From the NCBI GenBank assembly GCA_027483745.1, contig JAIXTZ010000312.1, forward strand, positions 1 to 12,186: a stretch of DNA of 12,186 nt. The letters are read 5' to 3'. Under the pieces are notes generated by a model. It was not told where the DNA came from, did no database searches, and was given only the letters and a program-made list of their open reading frames with translations. Below, piece by piece: positions 1 through 6,020 of the stretch (positions are counted from its first letter, which is position 1; each line of letters begins with the position of its first letter). The position numbers and the translations under genes are program-made. Source of the DNA: Lysobacteraceae bacterium (GTDB lineage: Bacteria; Pseudomonadota; Gammaproteobacteria; Xanthomonadales; Xanthomonadaceae).

Positions 1-774
1 CTCGACGACGTCATCGCCAAGGCCGCGGCGGCGAAGGCGGCCGGCGCCACGCGCTTCTGCATGGGCGCGGCGTGGCGTTCGCCGAAGGACAAGGACGTGG
101 CCGAAGTGGCGAAGATGGTCGGCGCCGTGAAGGCGATGGGCCTCGAGACCTGCGCCACGCTGGGCATGCTCAAGCCCGAGCAGGCCGCTTCGCTGAAGGT
201 GGCCGGCCTCGACTACTACAACCACAACCTCGATACGGCGCCGGAGTTCTACGGCGACGTGATCAAGACCCGCGAGTACCAGGACCGCCTCGACACGCTG
301 GAGGCGGTGCGCGATGCGGGCTTGAAGACCTGCTGCGGCGGCATCGTCGGCATGGGCGAGACGCGCGAGCAGCGCGCCGGCCTGCTGCAGACCCTGGCCA
401 ACCTGCCGGAGCATCCAGGCTCGGTGCCGATCAACCGCCTGGTGCAGGTGGAAGGCACGCCGCTGCATGGCACGGCCTTGCTCGATCCGTTCGAGTTCGT
501 GCGCACGATCGCCGTGGCCCGCCTGATGATGCCGGCCTCGATGGTCCGCCTCTCGGCCGGCCGCAACGAGATGAACGAAGAGCTGCAGGCCCTGTGCTTC
601 CTCGCCGGCGCCAACTCGATCTTCTACGGCGAGAAGCTGCTCACCACGGGCAACCCGGACGTCGAGGCCGACCAGGCCCTGTTTGCGCGCCTCGGCCTGA
701 AGCCGATGGCCGTCGTCGAGGACTCGAAGACCGTGCACGCCGACATCGTCTGCCCCGCGACGCAGGCGGCCTGA
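1..774 (+). CDS. bioB: Biotin synthase BioB, 3' part (5' end outside window)
   Basis: Radical-SAM enzyme that inserts sulfur into dethiobiotin to make biotin, the last step of the pathway. The reading frame is open from base 1, so the gene starts upstream. By alignment to E. coli BioB about 77 N-terminal residues are missing, including the CxxxCxxC loop for the [4Fe-4S] cluster. The visible part is highly typical: [46 protein letters not shown] and [14 protein letters not shown]. The ligands of the [2Fe-2S] cluster that donates the sulfur are all present: Cys codons at 58-60, 151-153 and 331-333 and an Arg codon at 547-549. Their spacing (31, 60 and 72 residues) equals that of Cys97, Cys128, Cys188 and Arg260 in E. 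coli. The stop lies 5 bases before bioF, so this heads or continues the biotin operon. Any BirA operator would be outside the window. Confidence 0.98.
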   Translation, partial: LDDVIAKAAAAKAAGATRFCMGAAWRSPKDKDVAEVAKMVGAVKAMGLETCATLGMLKPEQAASLKVAGLDYYNHNLDTAPEFYGDVIKTREYQDRLDTLEAVRDAGLKTCCGGIVGMGETREQRAGLLQTLANLPEHPGSVPINRLVQVEGTPLHGTALLDPFEFVRTIAVARLMMPASMVRLSAGRNEMNEELQALCFLAGANSIFYGEKLLTTGNPDVEADQALFARLGLKPMAVVEDSKTVHADIVCPATQAA

Positions 775-779
775 GCCGC

Positions 780-1967
780 ATGTCGCGGCCGCGCTGGAGC
801 GAACGTCTCGCCGTCGCGCAGGCCAGCCGCGCGCGCAGCGACGCGCTGCGTCGCCGCCGCGTGGTCGAGCGCGTCGAGGGCGCCCACGTGGTGGTCGACG
901 GGCAGCCGCTGCTCAACTTCTGCAGCAACGACTACCTCGGCCTCGCCGGTTCGCTCGACGCCGTCAGTGCGTTGCAGGAGGCGGCCGCGTGGCACGGCGT
1001 GGGTAGCGGCGCCTCGGCCCTCGTCAGCGGCCACCATGCGCTGCACGCGCGTTTCGAGCGCGAGGCCGCCGAGTGGATGGGCTATGAGCGCGCCCTGTAT
1101 TTTCCCAGCGGCTACACGGCGAATCTCGCCGTGCTGCAGGCCTTGCTGGAAAGCGGCGACCTCTGCGTGCAGGACAAGCTCAACCACGCCTGCCTGATCG
1201 ACGGTGCGCGCCTCGCCGGCGCCGAGCTGAAGCGCTACCCGCATCGGGATTTCGGCGGCGCGCTGCGCCAGCTGCAGTCGATGCCCGAAGCGGCGGCGGT
1301 GCTCGCCACCGATTCCGTGTTCAGCATGGATGGCGATGTGGCGCCGCTGCGCGAGCTGGCGTTGGCGGCCACCGGCGAGCACGCGCTGTTCGTCGTCGAT
1401 GAAGCGCACGGCGTGGGCGTGATGGGGCCGGAAGGTCGCGGTGCCTGCGCGGCCGCGTCCCTGTCCGCGCGCGACGTGCCGGTGCTGGTGGCGCCGCTGG
1501 GCAAGGCCTTCGGCGGGCAGGGCGCGCTGGTGTTCGGCGGCACGTCGATCATCGAACACCTGCTTCAAAGCGCGCGGCCCTACGTGTTCAGCACGGCCGG
1601 TGCACCAGCGCTCGCCGCGGCCATGTCCGCGAACCTCGAAGCGGTGCGCAGCCAGGGCTGGCGGCGCGCCAAGCTGGCCTCGCTGGTGGCGCGCTTCCGT
1701 CGCGGCGCGCTGCGCCACGGCCTGCCGGTGCTGGAATCCAACACGCCGATCCAGCCGCTGGTGCTGGGCGGCAACTCACGCGCGCTGGCGGTGGCCCGCG
1801 TGCTCGAACAGAAGGGCTTCTGGGTGGCGCCGATCCGCCCGCCGACCGTGCCCGACGGCAAGGCCCGCCTGCGCATCACGCTGACCGCCGCGCACACCGA
1901 GATCGAGGTCGATGCCTTGGTCGACGTGTTGGCCTCCTGTCTCGAAACGATCGACGGCGGGGCATGA
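780..1967 (+). CDS. bioF: 8-amino-7-oxononanoate synthase BioF
   Basis: PLP-dependent alpha-oxoamine synthase, 395 residues (E. coli BioF has 384). It condenses pimeloyl-ACP (or -CoA) with L-alanine to give 8-amino-7-oxononanoate (KAPA), the first step of biotin ring assembly, in the cytoplasm. Family motifs appear in order: NFCSNDYLGL near residue 46, GSGASALVSG near 75, the PLP-stacking His136 in LNHACLIDG, DSVFSMDGD near 178, DEAHGVG with Asp207 and His210, and the Schiff-base Lys242 (codon 1503-1505) in APLGKAFGGQGA. The C-terminal small domain with PIRPPTVPDGKARLRI is complete. The ATG at 780 was chosen because it lies 5 bases after the bioB stop and gives a family-length N-terminus. The frame is open far upstream within bioB, but that extension is a high-GC shadow. 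The 3' end overlaps bioH by four bases (ATGA), which implies coupled translation. Confidence 0.97.
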   Translation: MSRPRWSERLAVAQASRARSDALRRRRVVERVEGAHVVVDGQPLLNFCSNDYLGLAGSLDAVSALQEAAAWHGVGSGASALVSGHHALHARFEREAAEWMGYERALYFPSGYTANLAVLQALLESGDLCVQDKLNHACLIDGARLAGAELKRYPHRDFGGALRQLQSMPEAAAVLATDSVFSMDGDVAPLRELALAATGEHALFVVDEAHGVGVMGPEGRGACAAASLSARDVPVLVAPLGKAFGGQGALVFGGTSIIEHLLQSARPYVFSTAGAPALAAAMSANLEAVRSQGWRRAKLASLVARFRRGALRHGLPVLESNTPIQPLVLGGNSRALAVARVLEQKGFWVAPIRPPTVPDGKARLRITLTAAHTEIEVDALVDVLASCLETIDGGA

Positions 1968-2755
1968 GCGGGCTACATGTCGAACGCACCGGGCAAGGCC
2001 CGGCGCTGCTGCTGGTGCATGGCTGGGCGATGCACGGCGGCGTGTTCGCGCCGCTCGTCCGCGCGCTTGAAGCGGCATTCAATGTCATCACCGTTGACCT
2101 GCCCGGCCATGGCGGCAGCCGTGACAGTGATCTTCCGCTCGCGCTGGACCCGGTGGCCGATGCCTTGGCGGCGCTCATCGACGCCCAACCGTCGAAGCGC
2201 GCGTTGGTGGCGGGCTGGTCGCTCGGCGGGTTGGCCGCCACGGCCCTGGCCGCGCGGCATCCCGATCGCGTGCGCGGCTTGGCGATGCTCGCGGCAAGCC
2301 CGCGCTTCGTGCGGGGCCCCGATTGGCCGGCCGGCATGGACCCGCGCGTGTTCGAACTCTTCGGCGAAGAGCTCGGCCGCGACTACCGCGGCACGCTCGA
2401 CCGCTTCCTGATGCTCGAGGCGCAGGGCTCGGCGCATCTGCGCGACGAGCTGCGCTATCTGCGGGACGCGGTGTATGCCCGCGGCGAACCCGCCCCGCGC
2501 GCCCTGCAGGAGGGCCTGGGCCTGCTGCACGACAGCGATCTGCGCGCCGCGCTGCCGGGCTTGGCCATGCCCAGCCTGTGGATCGCCGGGCGTCGCGACC
2601 GGCTGGTGAGCCCGCAGGCGATGCAGGCCGCCGCGGCACTCGCGCCGCGTTCGTGCTTCCAGCAATTCGATCACGCCGGACACGCGCCCTTCCTCACCGA
2701 ACCGGGCGCCGTCGCCGAAGCGCTCACGGCCTTCGCGTCATCCTGCCCACCATGA
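1964..2755 (+). CDS. bioH: Pimeloyl-ACP methyl ester carboxylesterase BioH
   Basis: Alpha/beta-hydrolase of 263 residues. BioH cleaves the methyl ester of pimeloyl-ACP methyl ester, ending the disguised fatty-acid elongation started by BioC and releasing pimeloyl-ACP for BioF. The oxyanion segment LLVHGWAMH is near residue 17, followed by VDLPGHGGS. The catalytic triad is visible as Ser86 in the nucleophile elbow GWSLGG, Asp212 in GRRDRLVSP and His240 in HAGHAPFLTEP, the same order and approximate positions as E. coli BioH (Ser82, Asp207, His235). The ATG at 1964 overlaps the bioF stop and the gene's own stop overlaps the bioC start. In E. coli bioH lies apart from the bio operon; here it sits directly between bioF and bioC, which strongly supports the assignment over a generic hydrolase. 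Confidence 0.94.
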   Translation: MSGLHVERTGQGPALLLVHGWAMHGGVFAPLVRALEAAFNVITVDLPGHGGSRDSDLPLALDPVADALAALIDAQPSKRALVAGWSLGGLAATALAARHPDRVRGLAMLAASPRFVRGPDWPAGMDPRVFELFGEELGRDYRGTLDRFLMLEAQGSAHLRDELRYLRDAVYARGEPAPRALQEGLGLLHDSDLRAALPGLAMPSLWIAGRRDRLVSPQAMQAAAALAPRSCFQQFDHAGHAPFLTEPGAVAEALTAFASSCPP

Positions 2756-3627
2756 GCGTGTTCGACCCCCGGGCCGTGCGCCGCGCCTTCGGCCGCGCCG
2801 CCGCCACCTATACCCAAGCCGCCGCGCTGCAGCGCGAGGTGGAGTCGCGCCTGCTCGAGCAGCTCGGCTACCTCGACGACCGCGTGCCGGCGCGCGTGCT
2901 GGATCTCGGCAGCGGCCCCGGCAGCGCGGCGGCCGCATTGAAAGCAAAGTGGGGCCGCAAGAGCGACATCGTCGCCATGGACCTCGCGCTGCCGATGCTG
3001 CGCGAGGCGCGGGCGAAGTCGCGCTTCTGGCGGCCGATCCATACCGTGCAGGGCGACGCGCAGGCGCTGCCGTTCGCCGACGGTGCATTCGACCTCGTGT
3101 TCTCCAGCCTCTGCCTGCAGTGGGTGGCCGATCTTCCGAAGGCCCTGGGTGAACTCCGCCGCGTGATGCGCGAAGGCGGCCTGCTGGTGTTCAGCACCTT
3201 CGGGCCGGACACGCTGGTCGAGCTGCGCGAGGCCTACGCGCAGGCCGGCATCGAGCCGCCGCTCTCGCCCTTCGCGGCCATCCAGCAGGTGGGCGATGCG
3301 CTGGTGGCGCAGGGCTTCAAGAACCCGGTGATCGAGCGCGACGTGTACACGCTCACCTACCCCGACACCACGGCGTTGATGCGCGAGCTCAAGGCGATCG
3401 GTGCCACCGACGCGCGTGGCGATCGTCCCCGGGGCTTGAGCGGTCGCGGGCGGCATCGCGCCGTGGCCGCGGCCTACGAGGGCCTCCGCCGCGACGGCGT
3501 GCTGCCGAGCACCTGGGAAGTCGTCACCGCCATGGCCTGGGCGCCGCCGCCCGGCGCGGCGCGACGCGAAGGCGGCGCCGACATCGCGACCTTCCCGGTT
3601 GAGAAGCTGACGATCCGGAAGCGCTGA
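2752..3627 (+). CDS. bioC: Malonyl-ACP O-methyltransferase BioC
   Basis: Class I SAM-dependent methyltransferase, 291 residues. BioC methylates the free carboxyl of malonyl-ACP so that the fatty-acid synthase accepts it as a primer for pimelate. The N-terminal FDPRAVRRAFGRAAATY is typical of BioC. Motif I VLDLGSGPG (residues 49-57) binds SAM, with the acidic residue of the next strand in MDLALPML (Asp77). GDAQALPF, CLQWVADLPKAL and the C-terminal ELKAIGATD (212-220) also match the family. After WEVVTAMAWAPP (about 255-266) there is a tail of roughly 25 residues, ending in basic residues, that the E. coli protein lacks as far as I recall. Translation starts at an ATGA overlap with bioH with no evident ribosome-binding site, so it is probably coupled. 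It is the last gene of the operon and converges on the - strand DUF1294 gene, 31 bases away. Confidence 0.95.
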   Translation: MSVFDPRAVRRAFGRAAATYTQAAALQREVESRLLEQLGYLDDRVPARVLDLGSGPGSAAAALKAKWGRKSDIVAMDLALPMLREARAKSRFWRPIHTVQGDAQALPFADGAFDLVFSSLCLQWVADLPKALGELRRVMREGGLLVFSTFGPDTLVELREAYAQAGIEPPLSPFAAIQQVGDALVAQGFKNPVIERDVYTLTYPDTTALMRELKAIGATDARGDRPRGLSGRGRHRAVAAAYEGLRRDGVLPSTWEVVTAMAWAPPPGAARREGGADIATFPVEKLTIRKR

Positions 3628-3635
3628 TCGCTTCT

Positions 3636-3652
3636 CGCGGCGCGAGGCCGCG
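3636..3652. terminator. GC hairpin between convergent bioC and the DUF1294 gene
   Basis: A perfect 6-bp inverted repeat (CGCGGC at 3636-3641, GCCGCG at 3647-3652) with a 5-base loop fills much of the 31-base gap between the two convergent stop codons. It lacks a T-tract on either side, so it is not a standard intrinsic terminator. It could be a transcript 3'-end stabiliser or a chance palindrome in GC-rich DNA. Confidence 0.25.
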
Positions 3653-3658
3653 CGTCAC

Positions 3659-4276
3659 TCAGCGCGAAGCGAGCATCGCCAGAAACTCGCGCCCCTCGTC
3701 GCCCGAAAGCACCACCGCCGCGGCCACATTCAGGATCACCGTGGCGATGAACACCATCCGGAAGGCGGGCTTCTTCGACTTGTGCCTCAGCACGTGTTGC
3801 GCGAACGCCGCGCCCGGCCAGCCGCCCAGCAGGGCGATCAGGTGCAGGTGCGCCTCCGGCGTCCGCCAGCGTCCGGCCTGCGCGGACCGCTTGTCGTGCC
3901 AATAGGCCACGAAGGCGATCAGCGACAGCATGCCGACGATCCCCGAAACGGCCCACGGCCAAAGTCCCGCCGCGCAAAGTGCAGCGATGGCCGCGACATA
4001 CAGGCCGCCCATTGCCGCCCAGCGCGCGGTGCGTGGCGAGGGCTCGCCTGTTTCGACGCTGCGGGTGGCACGGGCGAAGTCGATGTCGACCGCGCGCCAA
4101 CGGCCTTGCTCGTCGCGCTCCGCGCGGTAGGTGATCAAGTCGCCGTCGGTCGGCCGCCGGTTGCCGGGCCGGAAGGCGCGGACGTGCACGAATGCGCGGT
4201 CGCCTGCGCCATTCGGCTCGACGAAGCCGAAACCACGCTCGTCGTTCCATGATTGCAGGCGTCCTTGCCGTCGCAT
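3659..4276 (-). CDS. Cold-shock-domain / DUF1294 membrane protein
   Basis: Two-part protein of 205 residues. Residues 1 to about 67 form a cold-shock (CSD) nucleic-acid-binding domain, with the RNP1-like RGFGFV at 14-19 and the RNP2-like AFVHVRAF at 28-35. Residues from about 85 form a DUF1294 membrane domain with probable helices near 86-104, 107-125 and 171-190. Between the last two are the family's YWHDKRSAQ..RWRTPE and LGGWPGA..AQ..RHKSKK motifs. The architecture is widespread in proteobacteria, but its function is not established; RNA binding at the membrane is inference. It is the last gene of a - strand set, starting 2 bases after the stop of the VOC gene with no clear ribosome-binding site, so translation is probably coupled. 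Confidence 0.88.
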   Translation of the reverse strand: MRRQGRLQSWNDERGFGFVEPNGAGDRAFVHVRAFRPGNRRPTDGDLITYRAERDEQGRWRAVDIDFARATRSVETGEPSPRTARWAAMGGLYVAAIAALCAAGLWPWAVSGIVGMLSLIAFVAYWHDKRSAQAGRWRTPEAHLHLIALLGGWPGAAFAQHVLRHKSKKPAFRMVFIATVILNVAAAVVLSGDEGREFLAMLASR

Positions 4277-4278
4277 CG

Positions 4279-4656
4279 TCAGTCGTTTTCTTCGGTCAGG
4301 TAGGTCGCGAAGCGCAGCCGATTGCCGTCCGGATCCATCATCGCCATCTCGCGCGTGCCCCAGGGCATCTCGGCCGGCGGCGACACGTGCAGGGCCAGCC
4401 CGTCCGGCAGGGCGCGGTACACCGCATCGACGTCGGGAACGATGAAGAACACCGCGCCGCCGACGTTGCCATCGCCGGCGTGGCCGCTCAGGAAGATCGT
4501 CTGGCCGGCGCGCGTGAGCTGCACGAACAGCGGCAGGCCCGGTTCGAACTGATGGCGCCAGTCCTCGGCGAAGCCGAGGCCTTCGGTATAAAAGCGCAGG
4601 CTGCGTTCCGCGTCGGTCATGCGCAGCTGCGGGATGACGGTCTGGGGCCGGCTCAT
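4279..4656 (-). CDS. VOC-superfamily protein of the bleomycin-resistance (Ble) type
   Basis: Small single-domain protein of 125 residues with the vicinal-oxygen-chelate beta-alpha-beta-beta-beta fold. Visible are the first module RSLRFYTEGLGF (about residues 19-30) and the closing PWGTREMAMMDPDGNRLRF. In metal-dependent glyoxalases and dioxygenases the last motif usually carries a Glu ligand (DPDGNxxE). Here that position is Arg, and the WGTRE..DPDGN..F pattern is closer to bleomycin-binding proteins, which sequester the drug without metal catalysis. Actual resistance is not shown, because many chromosomal members have unknown ligands. The start is the ATG at 4656, which overlaps the stop of the upstream lipoprotein gene as ATGA. 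An upstream in-frame ATG at 4734 lies within that gene and gives a low-complexity Arg-rich leader, so it was rejected. Confidence 0.85.
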   Translation of the reverse strand: MSRPQTVIPQLRMTDAERSLRFYTEGLGFAEDWRHQFEPGLPLFVQLTRAGQTIFLSGHAGDGNVGGAVFFIVPDVDAVYRALPDGLALHVSPPAEMPWGTREMAMMDPDGNRLRFATYLTEEND

Positions 4657-5027
4657 GCCTTCAACTCGCCCTTGGCGCGCGGCCCGCCGTCGTCCTCGCG
4701 GCGCAGCATCCGGCCGTCCACTTCCATGGTCCATTCGCCGTTGGCTTCCGTCGGCGGTTGGCCGACGTCGAAGCGGGTCACCAGCGGCCCGATGCCCACC
4801 TCGAAGTCGTCGCCATCGAAGGCCTTCAGCGGCGCGTCAATCGAGACCGTCGAGCCCCCTTCCTTCCGGTGGTACACGACGCGGCCGTCCTCGGTGATCA
4901 GCAGCGAGACGCCGCTGCCGCGCCAGTCGCCTGCATAGGCCCTGCGATCGGCCGGGAGCGGCTTCGCGCAGGCGGCCAGCAGCGCGGCGAGCAGCACGCT
5001 CGTGACCAGCGGGCGGCAGCGCGTCAC
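4653..5027 (-). CDS. Putative outer-membrane lipoprotein, unknown function
   Basis: 124 residues from a GTG start. The N-terminus is a classic lipoprotein signal: basic residues, a hydrophobic stretch VTSVLLAALLAA, then Cys20 in lipobox LAAC. Ala follows the Cys, so Lol sorting to the outer membrane is expected. The mature part has a short GDWRGSGVSLLITEDGRVVY segment and alternating polar/apolar stretches that suggest a small beta-rich domain. I do not recognise a family. The GTG was chosen because it overlaps the previous gene's stop by four bases (GTGA) and puts the signal peptide at the very N-terminus. The longer frame to 5234 adds an Arg/His-rich out-of-frame shadow of the neighbour. 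It lies between a membrane-protein gene and a VOC gene, overlapping both. Confidence 0.82.
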   Translation of the reverse strand: MTRCRPLVTSVLLAALLAACAKPLPADRRAYAGDWRGSGVSLLITEDGRVVYHRKEGGSTVSIDAPLKAFDGDDFEVGIGPLVTRFDVGQPPTEANGEWTMEVDGRMLRREDDGGPRAKGELKA

Positions 5028-5560
5028 GGCGCGAACTCCGCGACGATGGCCGGCCGCGTCAGCCGATGGATGATCCATCCGAACAGGGCGATGAACGCGG
5101 CGGCGAACAGGCCCACCACGATGTGCATCACGACGAACACCATGCCGGACTCCGGGGGCATGCCGCTCGTCGCGAAAGTCGACTGTATGTCCCGCTGCAA
5201 CATGACCTGCATGACGAAGCCGGCGACCTGCCACGCGATCAGGGCGCCCATCAGCGCGATGAAGAGACGTCGACCCCAGGCGCGACGCTTCAGCAAGCCG
5301 ACGGAGGCGACGACGCCCAGCAGCGACACGGCGAGGAAGGCAAGGAAGACCCAGGGCATGGCCTCGAACATCAGGGCGACCCCACCCGGCATCTGCGCCA
5401 GTGCATCGCCGTGAAGGGGGTCGTTGTGCATCATCGGCAGCATGACCGTGTGGATGACCACGTTCTGCAGAACGCCGATCACGCTGCCGAAACCGCTGAG
5501 CAGCAGGAAGATCCAGGCAAGGACGGTGACGAAGGTCGAGCGCGGTGTCGTGGGGGTCAT
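5024..5560 (-). CDS. Four-helix integral membrane protein, unknown function
   Basis: 178 residues with four probable membrane helices at about 10-35, 68-90, 98-120 and 140-165. The basic loop KRRAWGRR (91-98) between helices 2 and 3 should be cytoplasmic, placing both longer loops (about 37-66 and 121-139) in the periplasm. Those loops and the helix edges are rich in Met and His: His37, Met40, Met43, Met44, His45, His50, Met57, and later Met134 and Met140. I recognise no named family. The ATG at 5560 is the natural start, just before the first helix. The stop overlaps the GTG of the lipoprotein gene, so the two products are probably made together. It is the first gene of the four-gene - strand set, with a -10-like TAGGCT about 30 bases upstream. 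Confidence 0.85.
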   Translation of the reverse strand: MTPTTPRSTFVTVLAWIFLLLSGFGSVIGVLQNVVIHTVMLPMMHNDPLHGDALAQMPGGVALMFEAMPWVFLAFLAVSLLGVVASVGLLKRRAWGRRLFIALMGALIAWQVAGFVMQVMLQRDIQSTFATSGMPPESGMVFVVMHIVVGLFAAAFIALFGWIIHRLTRPAIVAEFAP

Positions 5561-5589
5561 GGCGGCAGGGCGTCGGTGTGGGGCGATCT

Positions 5590-5595
5590 AGCCTA
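5590..5595 (-). promoter_or_regulatory. Possible -10 element upstream of the membrane-protein gene
   Basis: On the - strand TAGGCT sits in the 46-base gap after the SnoaL-like gene, about 30 bases before the ATG at 5560. It matches TATAAT at three positions (T, A and the final T). No good -35 element is visible. It would let the four downstream genes be transcribed separately from the PLP-enzyme pair. Confidence 0.25.
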
Positions 5596-5606
5596 TCCCG
5601 CCTCGG

Positions 5607-6020
5607 TCAGCCCGCCACCTGGCGGATCCAGTCCTCGAGGTTGTAGGTGTTCGTCACCCGCGTGATGCGGCCGTCGTGGATGTCGAAGAACGCGCCGCCC
5701 GGCAGCACGTAGCGCTGGCCCTTCGCGGGCGGCAGGCCCTCGTCGTCGGCCAGGTACTCGCCGTGCACCACGTACTCCGCGGCGGCGTGGCGGCCGTCGG
5801 CCGAGGCGAGCACGCGGATGCCTTCGAGGCGCTCGCTGTAGCAGCGGTCCATGCGCGCCATGAAGCCGCGGAACGCGACCTTGCCGCGCTCGCGCGGGCC
5901 CTGGTTGAGGTCGTGCACGACGTCCTCCGACAGGCAGGCGAGCATGGCCTCGCGGTCGCCGGCGTTGAACGCGGCGTAGTAGCGGGTGACGAGGGCGAGG
6001 GTGGCGTCGTGGGCGGTCAT
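5607..6020 (-). CDS. SnoaL/NTF2-like protein (ketosteroid isomerase-related)
   Basis: 137-residue single-domain protein of the NTF2-like cone fold. It matches what I know of the proteobacterial ketosteroid isomerase-related group: TRYYAAFNAGDREAML (about residues 12-27), ACLSEDVVHDLNQG, GKVAFRGFMARMDRCY (47-61), AAEYVVHGEYLADDEGLPPAKGQ and the end VTNTYNLEDWIRQV. The pocket of this fold can host acid-base catalysis or simply bind a ligand, and no substrate is known for this group. Steroid isomerase activity should not be assumed. The ATG at 6020 overlaps the stop of the upstream PLP-enzyme gene (ATGA), and the in-frame extension to 6245 is an Arg-rich shadow of that gene. The coupling suggests related roles, but the sequence does not say which. 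Confidence 0.87.
   Translation of the reverse strand: MTAHDATLALVTRYYAAFNAGDREAMLACLSEDVVHDLNQGPRERGKVAFRGFMARMDRCYSERLEGIRVLASADGRHAAAEYVVHGEYLADDEGLPPAKGQRYVLPGGAFFDIHDGRITRVTNTYNLEDWIRQVAG

Noticed and set aside
72..779. In-frame upstream extension of bioF giving a 631-residue frame
   Set aside because: The extension lies in another frame of bioB, is Arg/Gly/Ala/Pro-rich and has no family resemblance. Homology to BioF begins just after the ATG at 780.
624..1718. 364-residue open frame antisense to bioF
   Set aside because: Low-complexity Ala/Arg/His/Gln composition typical of antisense frames in very GC-rich genes, where stop codons are rare. No recognisable domain.
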